Below are positions 20,298 through 30,489 of a stretch of 64,000 nt of DNA, piece after piece. The stretch lies in assembly GCA_038143435.1 (NCBI GenBank), contig JAYQLX010000003.1, positions 310,001 through 374,000 on the forward strand, written 5' to 3'. The DNA comes from UBA8337 sp038143435. Its GTDB lineage: Bacteria > Pseudomonadota > Alphaproteobacteria > RS24. Numbering within the stretch: position 1 is the first letter of the stretch; every line of letters starts with the position of its first letter. The notes beneath the pieces are model-generated. The model ran no database searches, was not told the origin of the DNA, and saw only the letters and a list, made by a program, of their open reading frames with translations. Position numbers and translations under genes: made by a program.

Positions 20298-21713
20298 ATG
20301 TCTGTTGACGGCATTTTTCCGGCCATGCCGGATGATATTTACTTAAAAGATAAGGGCAAACCGGCCTGTCTTATTCGCGCATTGACGCCAACCGCTTTGG
20401 CCGATTGGCGCGACACGCTGGCGGGTCCGCATTTGGCATGGATGGAAACCGCCCATTTCATCGCCGCGGCCGGAGAAATATTGCTGCTGCCCGACAGTGC
20501 GGGCGGTTTGGAAGCGGTTTTATTGGGGCTGGGGGCAATGCCTGACCCGATGGCTTTGGCCGCCTTGCCGAAAAAACTGCCGCGCGGCGCTTATCGGCTG
20601 GATGCGAAAGCGCCTGATGCGGTGCGCGAGATGGCCCCTTTGGCATGGGCTTTGGGGGCTTATCAGTTCAAGCACTATAAAAAAGGCCAAGCGCAGACCG
20701 AATGGCCGAAATTGGTGCTTGATAAGAATACCGATATGGCACGCATTGACCGTCTCAATCGCGCGGTTTATTCGGCCCGTCATCTCATCAATACACCGGC
20801 CGCCGATATGGGGCCCGACGCATTGCAAAAAGTGATGGAAAACCTCGCCAAGCGCCACAAGGCCAAATTGCAGGTGATTTGCGGCGATGATTTATTGTCT
20901 GAAAACTATCCGATGATACATGCTGTCGGCCGCGCCGCCCAGGAAGCACCGCGTTTTCTCGACCTTATTTGGGGCGATGAGAAAGCGCCGAAACTGACGC
21001 TTATCGGCAAGGGCGTATGTTTCGACACGGGCGGTCTCAATTTGAAGCCCGGCAATTATATGGATTTGATGAAGAAAGATATGGGCGGCGCGGCTTTGGC
21101 CATTGCGCTGGCCGATGCGGTGATGGATGCCGGCTTGCCGGTGCGTCTGCGTTTGATGATTGGCGCGGTGGAAAATGCTATCGGGCCAAATGCGTTTCGC
21201 CCCGGCGATGTGCTGGCCAGCCGCAAGGGGCTGAGCGTCGAGATTGGCAATACCGATGCCGAAGGGCGTTTGGTGCTGGCCGATATGCTGAGCGAAGCCG
21301 ATGATGAAAGCCCCGATATGATGGTCGATTTTGCCACTTTGACCGGCGCGGCGCGCGTCGCTATGGGGCCGGAAGTGACCCCGTTTTACACCCATAGTGA
21401 TGGCTTGGCGGCGGGGCTGGCAGAAGCTGCGCATGCCGCACATGACCCGCTTTGGCGCATGCCGCTTTGGCCCGGCTATGATGGATGGCTCGACAGTTCG
21501 ATTGCCGATGTCAGTCATATTTCATCTTCACCTATGGGCGGCTCCATCACCGCCGCCTTATTTCTGGCGCGCTTTGTCGATAATTGCCCCGATTGGGTGC
21601 ATTTCGATACTTATGCATGGAATTTGAAAGCACGCGCCGGTCGTCCGGTCGGCGGCGAGGCGCAAGCCATTCGCGCCGTTTATCATTATTTGGAAGCGCG
21701 CTTTGTCGGTTAA
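20298..21713 (+). CDS. M17 leucyl-aminopeptidase family metallopeptidase
   Basis: Cytosolic aminopeptidase with a two-metal site, 471 residues, unbroken. Catalytic-domain motifs: GKGVCFDTGGLNLKPGNYM (metal-binding Asp and catalytic Lys region), KKDMGGAA, and the M17 signature NTDAEGRLVLADML. The N-terminal domain is shorter and divergent from E. coli PepA, closer to PepB-like members. Start ATG 20298. Its last 11 bases overlap the NlpC/P60 gene, suggesting translational coupling of a peptide-trimming and a murein-peptide function. Confidence 0.92.
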   Translation: MSVDGIFPAMPDDIYLKDKGKPACLIRALTPTALADWRDTLAGPHLAWMETAHFIAAAGEILLLPDSAGGLEAVLLGLGAMPDPMALAALPKKLPRGAYRLDAKAPDAVREMAPLAWALGAYQFKHYKKGQAQTEWPKLVLDKNTDMARIDRLNRAVYSARHLINTPAADMGPDALQKVMENLAKRHKAKLQVICGDDLLSENYPMIHAVGRAAQEAPRFLDLIWGDEKAPKLTLIGKGVCFDTGGLNLKPGNYMDLMKKDMGGAALAIALADAVMDAGLPVRLRLMIGAVENAIGPNAFRPGDVLASRKGLSVEIGNTDAEGRLVLADMLSEADDESPDMMVDFATLTGAARVAMGPEVTPFYTHSDGLAAGLAEAAHAAHDPLWRMPLWPGYDGWLDSSIADVSHISSSPMGGSITAALFLARFVDNCPDWVHFDTYAWNLKARAGRPVGGEAQAIRAVYHYLEARFVG

Positions 21714-22542
21714 GCAAAAGCCCGATCCGCGCCTCAATCCCTGGCGCGATGATTTGGCGGCGGCGCATTTGCGCGGTGAAGTGGAAGCCCCGAAATTTGT
21801 CGACGGCACGCTCAAACAAGTGACCGCGCCGGTTGCCGCTTTGCGGCGCAGCTCCGGCCGATGGCGCCATGCAAGACAGCCAGCTGCTCTATGGCGAGAC
21901 ATTTTGCATTTATGAAGAGAAAAACGGCTGGGCGTGGGGTCAAGCGGCGCGCGATGATTATGTCGGCTATGTGCCGGTTGATGCTTTTGGCGCGCCGCAT
22001 AAGGTCAGCCACAAGCTGATCGCGCTCAGAAGCTTTGTCTATCGCGAGGCCGATATTAAAACTCGTCCGCTTATGGCGCTGTCATATGGCGCGCCATTGC
22101 CGGTGCATGGCATCGAAAACGGCTTTGCCGAATTGGCCACCGGCGGTTTTGTCTATGCCGCCCATATGGCCGCGCTTGATGTTTATGAGGCCGATGCGGT
22201 GGCGGTGGCGCGGCGCTTTATCGGCGCGCCCTATTTATGGGGCGGGCGTGAAGCCACCGGCCTTGATTGTTCGGCTTTGGTGCAACTGGCTTTGATGGCA
22301 TGCGGCCAAGCCTGTCCGCGTGACAGCGATATGCAAGAGGCGGTTTTGGGTCAAGCGGTCAGCGCGCCCGCATATGGCGATATTGTTTTTGGAAAGGCCA
22401 TGTCGGCTTTATATCCGGCGATAATTTATTGCTGCACGCCAATGCCCATCATATGGCGGTGGCCGAAGAGCCGTTTGATGCCGCTTGCGCGCGTATTGAA
22501 GCGGCGGGCGGCGGCGGTGTCACGGCCATGAAGCGGCTATAA
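21703..22542 (+). CDS. NlpC/P60 (C40) peptidase with SH3-like N-terminus (two frameshifts)
   Basis: Cysteine peptidase that cleaves murein peptides, related to Spr/YkfC-type enzymes. N-terminal about 100 residues look SH3-like (GETFCIYEEKNGWAWGQAARDDYVGYVP). The catalytic block is PYLWGGREATGLDCSALVQ (catalytic Cys), then GDIVFW KGHVGFI and HANAHHMAV (catalytic His). Frame changes lie near 21845 and in a T-run near 22390, where one T is missing. Start TTG 21703 overlaps the upstream aminopeptidase. The gene end overlaps the convergent ABC gene. No signal peptide is seen, so a cytosolic role in recycling murein peptides with the aminopeptidase is possible. Confidence 0.85.
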
Positions 22543-24150
22543 AAAATCGTCGCCTTACGTTTCGGCGCGCCAGCGAGGCGTTTTGCGTATAGGCCTGACG
22601 CGGCGCGGTGAATATATCTTCTGTTGCGCCTTCTTCAATACAATGGCCGTCTTGCATCACCATGACGCGATGCGCCAAAGCGCGCACCACTTTCAAATCA
22701 TGGCTGATGAATAAATAAGTCAGTTCTTTTTCCGCCTGCAGCGGCGCAGAAGATCGATGATTTGCGCCTGCACCGAGCGGTCCAGCGCGCTGGTCGGTTC
22801 GTCCAAAACGATAAATTGCGGCTCTAAAATCAGCGCGCGGGCAATCGCAATGCGCTGCCTTTGACCGCCGGAAAATTCGTGCGGATAGCGCGTTGCCAGT
22901 GACGGCTCCAATTCGACTTCACGCATCATCGCGTCGCGCCGCGCCGCCATATCGGCTGCGCTTAAATGCGGTTCGTGCAGTTTCAAACCCTCAGTAATAA
23001 TGTCGCCGACACTCATGCGCGGGCTTAGCGCGCCAAACGGGTCTTGAAAGACAATTTGCATGTCTTTGCGCAAATGCTGTCGCGCTTTGCGCGATACGCC
23101 GATTATTTTCTGTCCGTTAAATTTGGCTTGGCCTTGCGCCGCTTGCAGTCCCAAAAGCGCGCGCCCCAAAGTGGTTTTGCCCGAGCCGCTTTCCCCGACA
23201 ATGCCCAATGTTTCGCCCTTATGAATGGCGAAATCCATATCGGTGACCGCTTTCACATGGTCACTTGTGCGCCGCAAAAACCCGGTTTTGATGGGAAACC
23301 AAACGCGCAATTTCTCGCCCTCGACCAATATATCTTGCGCGGCCAATGGCGGCGGCGTGCCGCTTGGCTCGGCATTGATGAGTTGCTTGGTATAATCATG
23401 TTGCGGCGCGTCAAAAATCGCCTCAACCGGCCCGTCTTCGACAATATTGCCATTTTGCATGACATACATACGGTCGGCCATTTTCTTGACCACGCCCAAA
23501 TCATGGGTGATGAGCAAAATCGACATGCCGAACTCGCTTTGCAATTCCTGCAGCAGGTCGAGAATTTGCTTTTGAATGGTCACATCAAGCGCCGTGGTCG
23601 GTTCATCGGCAATCAGCAAATCAGGCTGATTGGCCAGCGCCATGGCAATCATCACGCGTTGTCTTTGGCCGCCCGATAATTCATGCGGCAAGGCTTTCAA
23701 ACGCTTTTCGGCATTGGGAATGCCGACACGGGTCAAAAGGCGTAGCGCTTCGGCGCGTGCGGCGGCGCGGTCCAGCCCTTGATGCAATTCAATGATTTCC
23801 GAAATCTGTTTTTCAATCGAATGCAGCGGATTGAGCGACGACATGGGCTCTTGAAAAATCATCGAAATGCGATTGCCGCGCACCGAGCGCAGCACATGGT
23901 CGGGCTGGGCCATTAAATCGACATCGTCAAAATAAATTTTGCCGCTTTCATGAAAAGCCGTCGGATAGGGCAGCAGTTTCAAAATGGACAGCGCGCTGAC
24001 CGATTTTCCCGAACCGCTTTCGCCGACCAAACCGACCGTTTCGCCATGTTTGATATGGAAGGATACGCCATTGACCGCGCTGCTGCTTTGCCGGTCGCTG
24101 ATAAAGCACACGGACAGATTTTCAACATTTAAGAGGCTGAGTTCCGACAT
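22520..24150 (-). CDS. yejF: Peptide ABC transporter, fused double ATPase (YejF-like; one frameshift near 3' end)
   Basis: Two ABC ATPase domains in one chain. The first has Walker A GESGSGKSVS, signature LSGGQRQR and Walker B LLIADEPTTALD; the second has GESGSGKTTL, FSGGQRQRIAIARAL and FIVLDEPTSALD. Each is followed by the oligopeptide-transporter extension. The frame breaks near 22735 and continues LTYLFISHDLKVVRALAHRVMV to about 22520; the exact end is uncertain and overlaps the 3' end of the convergent NlpC gene. Start ATG 24150 chosen over GTG 24162, which overlaps yejE. It powers the YejB/YejE permease. Confidence 0.9.
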
Positions 24151-24158
24151 GTCGCGCC

Positions 24159-25202
24159 TCACATCAGCGTCTTGCGCGGATCAAACGCATCGCGCACCGC
24201 CTCGCCGATGAAAATCAGCAGGCTCAACATAATGGCAATGGTGAAAAACCCCGATAGGCCGAGCCAGGGCGCTTGCAAATTGGCTTTGCCTTGCGCCAGC
24301 AATTCACCCAAAGAGGGTGAGCCGGGCGGCAGGCCGAAGCCGAGAAAATCGAGCGAGGTCAATGTGGTAATGGAGGCGTTTAAAATAAACGGCATGAAAG
24401 TGAGCGTTGCCACCATAGCATTGGGCAGCAAATGGCGGTGCATAATGGTGATGTTGGAAACGCCCAAAGCCCGCGCCGCTTCGACATATTCAAAATTGCG
24501 CGCGCGCAAAAATTCGGCGCGCACCACGCCGACCAATGCGACCCACGAAAACAGCAATAATATGCCGAGCAAAATCCAAAAGCCCGGTTCGATAACGGCG
24601 GCAATGATGATCAGCAAATAAAGCGACGGCACAGAGGTCCATATTTCGATAAAGCGTTGCATGGACAAATCGGTCCAGCCGCCGAAATAGCCCTGCACGG
24701 CACCCGCCGCAATGCCGATAAGCGAGGAGGCAATGGTCAAAGCCAGACCGAATAAAACCGAAATGCGAAAGCCGTAAATCAACCGCGCCAGCACATCGCG
24801 ACCTTGATCATCCGTGCCGAGCCAATTTTCGGTGCTGGGTGGGGCCGGGGCCGGACGGTCGAGATTGAGATTTATCGTGTCATAGCTATAGCGCAGCAGC
24901 GGCCAGATAATATAACCGTCCTTCTCGCCATTCTCGCCTTCAATCAAGGCAATAACAAACGGGTCGCGATAATCGGCCTCGGTGGCGAAGTCGCCGCCAA
25001 ATTCGGTTTCCGCATAGGCGGTAAAAACCGGCATGTAAAACGCGCCTTCATGGCGAATGAGCAGCGGTTTGTCATTGGCCAAAAACTCGGCAAATAGGGT
25101 GACGAAAAACAAAATGCCGAACAGCCAAAGCGACACAAGCCCGCGCCCATTGGCCTTGAAATTGCGCCAACGCCGGTGATTGAGTGGGGAGAGGGTGGTC
25201 AT
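24159..25202 (-). CDS. yejE: Peptide ABC transporter permease (YejE-like)
   Basis: Inner-membrane permease of 347 residues, unbroken. An N-terminal helix (GLVSLWLFGILFFVTLFAEFLAN) is followed by a periplasmic segment and the binding-protein-dependent permease domain with the EAA-like loop VEAARALGVSNITIMHRHLLPNA. The start overlaps the yejB stop (TGATG), the mark of translational coupling. Gene order A-B-E-F matches yejABEF, which imports oligopeptides and microcin C in enterobacteria. Confidence 0.93.
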   Translation of the reverse strand: MTTLSPLNHRRWRNFKANGRGLVSLWLFGILFFVTLFAEFLANDKPLLIRHEGAFYMPVFTAYAETEFGGDFATEADYRDPFVIALIEGENGEKDGYIIWPLLRYSYDTINLNLDRPAPAPPSTENWLGTDDQGRDVLARLIYGFRISVLFGLALTIASSLIGIAAGAVQGYFGGWTDLSMQRFIEIWTSVPSLYLLIIIAAVIEPGFWILLGILLLFSWVALVGVVRAEFLRARNFEYVEAARALGVSNITIMHRHLLPNAMVATLTFMPFILNASITTLTSLDFLGFGLPPGSPSLGELLAQGKANLQAPWLGLSGFFTIAIMLSLLIFIGEAVRDAFDPRKTLM

Positions 25203-26307
25203 CAGCCTTGCCCTCGTGCTTCAAAATCAATGCGCGGGTCAACCCACATATAGGTCAAATCGGACACTAAAGTGACGAGCAAGCCGATAAGCCCGAAAAT
25301 ATAAAGTGAGGCAAAAACCACCGGATAATCGCGATTGATGATGCTCTCATAGGAAAAAGGCCAAGCCCGTCGAGCGAGAATATGGTCTCAATCAATAAAG
25401 AGCCGGTGAAAAACGCGCCGATAAAAGCGCCGGGAAATCCGGCAATGACAATCAGCATGGCATTGCGAAACACATGGCCGTATAGAACGCGCGTTTCATC
25501 CAGCCCTTTGGCGCGCGCCGTGACGACATATTGTTTTCTTATTTCATCAAGGAACGCGTTTTTGGTCAAAAGCGAGGTGGTGGCAAAACCGGCAATCGTC
25601 ATGGCAATGACCGGCAATGTAATGTGCCAGAGATAATCGCCGATTTGCCCCAGCGCTGACAATTCGTCAAAATTATCCGAGGTCAGACCGCGTAAGGGAA
25701 ACCAGTCGAGATAAGAGCCGCCGGCAAACAACACAATCAACATGACGGCAAATAAAAAGCCCGGAATGGCATAGCCGACAATAATCACCGCCGAGGTCCA
25801 GACATCGAAACGCGTGCCGTCGCGCCGCGCTTTGGCAATGCCCAATGGAATGGAAATCAGATAGGTCAACAGCGTCGTCCAAAGCCCCAAAGTGATGGAG
25901 ACCGGAAGTTTTTCCATGATTAAATCGATAACGGGAATATCGCGATAATAGCTTTCGCCGAAATCAAAGCGCGCATAATCGCCGACCATTTTGAAAAATC
26001 GCTCATGCACCGGTTTGTCAAAACCAAATTGGGCTTCCAATTCGGCGATAAATTCAGGGTCAAGCCCCTGCGCGCCGCGATATTTGGAATTGACCGCGGC
26101 TTGCGCCGCCGCATTGGTGCCCAAAGTGCTGCCGTCTTGCGCGCCGGTAAAGCGCGAGGTCGCGCCGACATCATGGCCCTGCAATTGCGCAATGACGCGT
26201 TCCACCGGCCCGCCCGGGGCAAATTGCACAATGGCAAAGCTAATGGCCATAATGCCGAAAATGGTCGGCACCATGAGCAAAAGGCGGCGAAGAATATAGG
26301 CGGCCAT
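25202..26307 (-). CDS. yejB: Peptide ABC transporter permease (YejB-like; one frameshift near 3' end)
   Basis: Permease with an N-terminal helix starting MAAYILRRLLLMVPTIFG and the EAA loop VVTARAKGLDETRVLYGHVFRNAM. A long periplasmic insertion (about residues 45-110) is typical of YejB. One T is missing in a T-run near 25370; with it the protein continues GLFSYESIINRDYPVVFASLYIFG to VDPRIDFEARGQG and stops at 25202, coupled to yejE. Start ATG 26307, one base before the yejA stop. About 370 residues. Confidence 0.92.
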
Positions 26308-26308
26308 A

Positions 26309-28112
26309 TTATTGTTTTTCCTTCCACCAAATGGTTGGGAAACCGAGCCCGTATTTCGGCATATTAGCGGGACGCACCAGCCCCTGCCAATAGGCCAGTC
26401 GCTCATGCGGGGCGTGCCATTGCGGCATGATATAATGGTTGGAAATCAATACCCGGTCCAGCGCCCGCGTCGCAGTGACAAGCTCTTGCCGCGAGCGCGC
26501 AAAAATAAGTTTTTCAATCAGCGCATCGACCGCCGCGTCTTTAATGCCGATATAATTGCGCCCGCCCGGGCGGTCAGCGGCGGCTGACGACCAATAATCG
26601 CGCTGCTCATTGCCGGGTGACAAGGATTGCCCGAAGCTCATCACCACTGCGTCAAAATCATAATTGGTGACGCGGTTTTGATATTGCGTCGGGTCAATGG
26701 AGCGCAATTTCGCCTCAATGCCGAGCTTGGCGAGGTTTTTAATATAGGGGGCGACAATGCGCTCAAAAGCAGGCTGCACGAGCAAAAACTCAATGGTGAA
26801 AACCACCCCGTCTTTTTGCAATTTACCGTCTTTGAATGGTCCAACCGGCTTTTTCAAACAGCGCGCGCGCCTTGCGTAAATTTTGCCGAATATTGCCGCT
26901 TGCATCGGTCACCGGATTTTCAAACAGCGCGTCAAAGGTTTTGGCCGGCAGTTTATCGCGCAGCGGCGTGAGCAAGGCCAGTTCCTCTTTTGATGGTGTG
27001 CCGGCGTGCCGATAATTCCGAGCCCTGAAAAAACGAACCGCTGCGCGCATATTGGCCGTAAAACAGGTTCTTTTTGGTCCATTCAAAATCATAAGCCCAA
27101 TTAAGCGCTTCGCGGACATGGATATTGTCAAAACGCGGGCGGCGCAAATTAAAGACAAAGCCTTGCATGCCGGCCGAGTTTTCCAGCGTCACCGTCTCTT
27201 TCACCATGGTGCCGGATTTGACGGCAGGCGTGTCATAGCCGGTCGCCCAAACGCGCGAGGAGAACTCGCGGCGAAAGTCAATTTCGCCCGCTTTCAGCGC
27301 TTCAAACGCCACCGTGTCGTCGCCGAAATAGACATATGTCACGCGGTCAATATTGTTTTTGCCGATATTGACGTTCAAATCTTTGGCCCAATAATCAGCA
27401 CGGCGCTGATAGGTAATGGCACGTCCGGCATCGACTTTCGCTATTTTATAAGCGCCCGAGCTTGGCGGGATGTCCAAACTGGTTTCGGCCAAAGAGCGCC
27501 CCTCGCCATTCCAATAGGCTTTTTCAATATCGGCAATTGTCCCAAAATCATCGGCAATTCGCGATTGCCCTTTTGCCCGAAGCGGAAACTGATCTCATGC
27601 GCATCGGCAATTTCATAGCCGACCACATCAGCGTAATAGGCGCGGTAAAAAGGATGCGCCTTTTTCAAAGCGGTCAGCGAAAAGCCAACATCATCGGCGG
27701 TGATGGGGCTGCCATCTGAAAATTTCGCGTTTTTATTGAGACGGAAGCTGACGGAAGAATAATTGGCCGCATGTTTCACCGCCTCGGCAATCAGCCCGTA
27801 ACCGGCGCTTGCCTCATCGAGCGAGCCGGTCATCAGCGTGTCATGAATGAGCCCCAAACCGCTTGCTGTATTGCCCTTAATGGTGAACTGGTTGAGATTG
27901 TCGAAAGAACCGATGGCGGCAATGCGCAGCGCGCCGCCTTTTGGGGCTTTGTTATTGACGTAAGGAAAATGGGCAAAGCCGCGCGGCAATTGCGGCTCGC
28001 CAAAAAGCGACAAGCCGTGTTGCCATTGCGCATGGGCCCGGGCGCAAAGCAGGCTTACCAGAAAAAACGCGGCGCTCGCTGTCAGGCGTGCAAAGGGTGG
28101 CATCAGGGACAT
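26309..28112 (-). CDS. yejA: Periplasmic peptide-binding protein (YejA-like; three frameshifts)
   Basis: Extracytoplasmic solute-binding protein family 5. Signal peptide about residues 1-29 (LTASAAFFLVSLLCARAHAQ). Family motifs: PYVNNKAPKGGALRI, FDNLNQFTIKG, TADDVGFSLTALK, VREALNWAYDFEW, LIFARSRQELVTATRALDRVLISNHYIMPQWH. Frames change near 27480, 27020 and 26870; the total is about 600 residues, as in YejA. It delivers oligopeptides to YejBEF and is the first gene of the operon. Confidence 0.92.
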
Positions 28113-28169
28113 GATATCTCCAAATCGGATGATAAAATCAGACGAAAGCCACCTATCGAAGCAAAAATA

Positions 28170-28202
28170 AAGGCCGCGCACAAGATGATGTGTCGCGGCC
28201 TT
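28170..28202 (-). terminator. Rho-independent terminator after the cytochrome c gene
   Basis: A 9-bp stem AAGGCCGCG / CGCGGCCTT with a 15-base loop, followed on the minus strand by TATTTTTGC. It lies 15 bases beyond the cytochrome c stop, isolating it from the yejABEF operon. Confidence 0.85.
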
Positions 28203-28217
28203 AAAAGAAAAATCGGC

Positions 28218-28733
28218 TTATTTCAGGCTGTCGAGATAGGCAATAATATTGGCGCGGTCTTTGGCTTTGCGCAGTCCGGCAAAGGCCATATTAGTGCCGG
28301 CCGCATATTTTTTCGGATTTTCTAAGAAACCGTTCAGCGCGTCATAATCCCAAGCGCCGCCCATATCGGCCAAAGCGCCGGAATAGGTAAAGCCGTCATG
28401 CTGACCAATGGTGCGGTCAACAATGCCATAAAGGGCCGGGCCGATTTTATTGGCGCCGCCCTGTTCAAAGCTGTGGCAGGAGACGCATTTTTTGGCCACT
28501 TTAATGCCTTTATCGATGGAGGCGGTAGCCAGCATATCGGCAATCGGCACTACTTCTTCAGCCACGGCAGCAACCGATACCGCGCCTTCTTCTTCAACCC
28601 CTTCCACCACATAGGCTTCAGGATTGGCCGGTGCCGGGTCAAACATAATGGCACCGAGGTTTTGCACACCGAGATAAACCAGCAAGGTAAACAGCACCGC
28701 GCCGGCGATTTTATTGAGTTCAAAACTATCCAT
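28218..28733 (-). CDS. Membrane-anchored cytochrome c (CycM/c552-like)
   Basis: A 171-residue class I cytochrome c. An uncleaved N-terminal helix (KIAGAVLFTLLVYLGVQNLG, about residues 8-27) is followed by an acidic Ala/Glu/Val linker and the heme domain with CVSCH and the distal-ligand region GTNMAF. This matches CycM-type proteins that carry electrons from the bc1 complex to cytochrome oxidase. Start ATG 28733 chosen because upstream codons do not fit a signal. It is divergent from kdsB, the usual arrangement in many alphaproteobacteria. Confidence 0.92.
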   Translation of the reverse strand: MDSFELNKIAGAVLFTLLVYLGVQNLGAIMFDPAPANPEAYVVEGVEEEGAVSVAAVAEEVVPIADMLATASIDKGIKVAKKCVSCHSFEQGGANKIGPALYGIVDRTIGQHDGFTYSGALADMGGAWDYDALNGFLENPKKYAAGTNMAFAGLRKAKDRANIIAYLDSLK

Positions 28734-28885
28734 TATGTCCCCCAAAATGCGAAAGGATGAGCCGCATGACGACCCTGAATTTGGCCGCACTTTACGCAAT
28801 TTCTGCTGCCAACCCCATTGTTTCCGCTTGCGGCCTAGCGTCGCACAAATTAGGAAGAGATTAGGAAAACAAACAGTGAGTCGCA

Positions 28886-29644
28886 ATGGCGGAGAAACAG
28901 CAAATGGTAGGCCAAAACCCGATAATTTTAATACCGGCACGCATGGCCTCAACGCGCCTGCCAAACAAGCCTTTGGCACAAATTTGCGGCGTGCCGATGA
29001 TTGTGCAAGTGCTCAAACGCGCGCAGGAAGCCGATTGCGGTCGTGTTGTCGTGGCGGCGGCTGAGCAAGAAATTGCTGATGCGGTGGCCGATGCGGGCGG
29101 CGAAGCGATTTTGACCGATCCGGATTTGCCGTCCGGCTCTGACCGCATTCATGCCGCGCTTAAAACCATTGATGGCGATGGCGCGCATGACGTCATCGTC
29201 AATTTGCAAGGCGATTTGCCGAGTTTGGCGCCGAATTTGGTGCGCGATTGCCTCGCTGCATTGGAAGGTGCGGATATGTCGACTTTGGTGGCCGAAATCA
29301 ACAACCCTGAAGAGCGCGACAACCCCAATGTGGTGAAAGCGGTATTGTCTGTGACCAGCGGTAAAAAAGCCCGCGCACTTTATTTCACCCGCGCCACCGC
29401 GCCTCATGGCGATGGGCCGCTTTATCACCATATCGGCATTTATGGCTATCAACGCGCCGCTTTGGACAAATTTGTCGCTTTGCCGCCATCGCCGCTTGAA
29501 CAGCGCGAAAAGCTCGAGCAATTGCGCGCTTTGGAGGCCGGTTTCACCATTAATGCCGCGATTGTTGACACCGTGCCGGTCGGGGTGGATACGCCGGAGG
29601 ATTTGGCGCATGCCGAAGCCGTGCTAAAAGAACAATCACTATGA
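28886..29644 (+). CDS. kdsB: 3-deoxy-manno-octulosonate cytidylyltransferase
   Basis: Activates Kdo as CMP-Kdo for lipopolysaccharide core synthesis. 252 residues, unbroken. Conserved IPARMASTRLPNKPL at the N-terminus, VVAAAEQEI, LPSGSDRIHAAL (usually TSGTDR) and NLQGDLPS (usually QGDEP) show a slightly divergent family member. HHIGIYGY and LEQREKLEQLRAL are typical. Its stop overlaps the pheA start by 4 bases. Confidence 0.95.
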   Translation: MAEKQQMVGQNPIILIPARMASTRLPNKPLAQICGVPMIVQVLKRAQEADCGRVVVAAAEQEIADAVADAGGEAILTDPDLPSGSDRIHAALKTIDGDGAHDVIVNLQGDLPSLAPNLVRDCLAALEGADMSTLVAEINNPEERDNPNVVKAVLSVTSGKKARALYFTRATAPHGDGPLYHHIGIYGYQRAALDKFVALPPSPLEQREKLEQLRALEAGFTINAAIVDTVPVGVDTPEDLAHAEAVLKEQSL

Positions 29645-30483
29645 GTAAAATCGCTTTTCAAGGTGAATTGGGCGCCAATAGCCATATTGCCTGTGTCGAC
29701 ACTTATCCCGACATGGCGGTGATGCCGTGCGCCAGTTTCGATGACGCCTTTGCCGCATTGCGCGAGGGCGCGGCGCAGCTGGCCATGATGCCGGTTGAAA
29801 ACACGGTGGCCGGTCGCGTCGCCGATATTCACCGGCTCTTGCCCGGTTCCAAGCTGTATATTGTCGGTGAGCATTTCATGCGCGTAAATCATTGTCTGTT
29901 GGCCTTGCCCGACAGCGATGAAGCCGCTCTGACCCATGTGCACAGTCATGAAATGGCGCTCGGCCAATGTCGCAAATTAATCGCCGAATTGGGGCTGATG
30001 CCGCAAGTGGCGGCCGATACGGCGGGCAGTGCGCGCGATTTGGCGGCAGCGAAAACGCCCGGCCATGCCGCCATTGCCTCAAAATTGGCAGCCGAAATTT
30101 ACGGCCTTAATGTGCTGCGCGAAAATATTGAAGACAGTGCCAGCAATACGACGCGCTTTCTCATCATGTCGGCCAGCCCCGATGATGCCGAGCCGGATGA
30201 AGAAAATGTCATGACCAGTTTCATTTTCCGTGTGCGCAATGTGCCCGCCGCGCTTTATAAAGCGCTGGGCGGCTTTGCCACCAATAAGGTCAATATGACC
30301 AAGCTTGAGAGCTATCAGCCCAACGGTTTTCTGGCGACGCAGTTTTACGCCGATATTGAAGGCCATCCGGAAAGCGAGCCGGTGCGCCAAGCTTTGGAAG
30401 AGCTGAGCTTTTACTGTTCTGAAATGGATATTTTGGGCGTCTATCGCGCCGCACCGGAACGCGCCGCTTTGCAAGACAGCTAG
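29641..30483 (+). CDS. pheA: Prephenate dehydratase
   Basis: Converts prephenate to phenylpyruvate in phenylalanine synthesis. 280 residues, unbroken, without a chorismate mutase domain. Catalytic-domain motifs: IAFQGELGANSHIA, MPVENTVAGRV, and the TRF motif in NTTRFLIM. A C-terminal ACT domain for phenylalanine feedback carries NKVNMTKLESYQP (usually ESRP) and FYADIEGH. Coupled to kdsB by a 4-base overlap. Confidence 0.95.
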   Translation: MSKIAFQGELGANSHIACVDTYPDMAVMPCASFDDAFAALREGAAQLAMMPVENTVAGRVADIHRLLPGSKLYIVGEHFMRVNHCLLALPDSDEAALTHVHSHEMALGQCRKLIAELGLMPQVAADTAGSARDLAAAKTPGHAAIASKLAAEIYGLNVLRENIEDSASNTTRFLIMSASPDDAEPDEENVMTSFIFRVRNVPAALYKALGGFATNKVNMTKLESYQPNGFLATQFYADIEGHPESEPVRQALEELSFYCSEMDILGVYRAAPERAALQDS

Positions 30484-30489
30484 CCGCTC

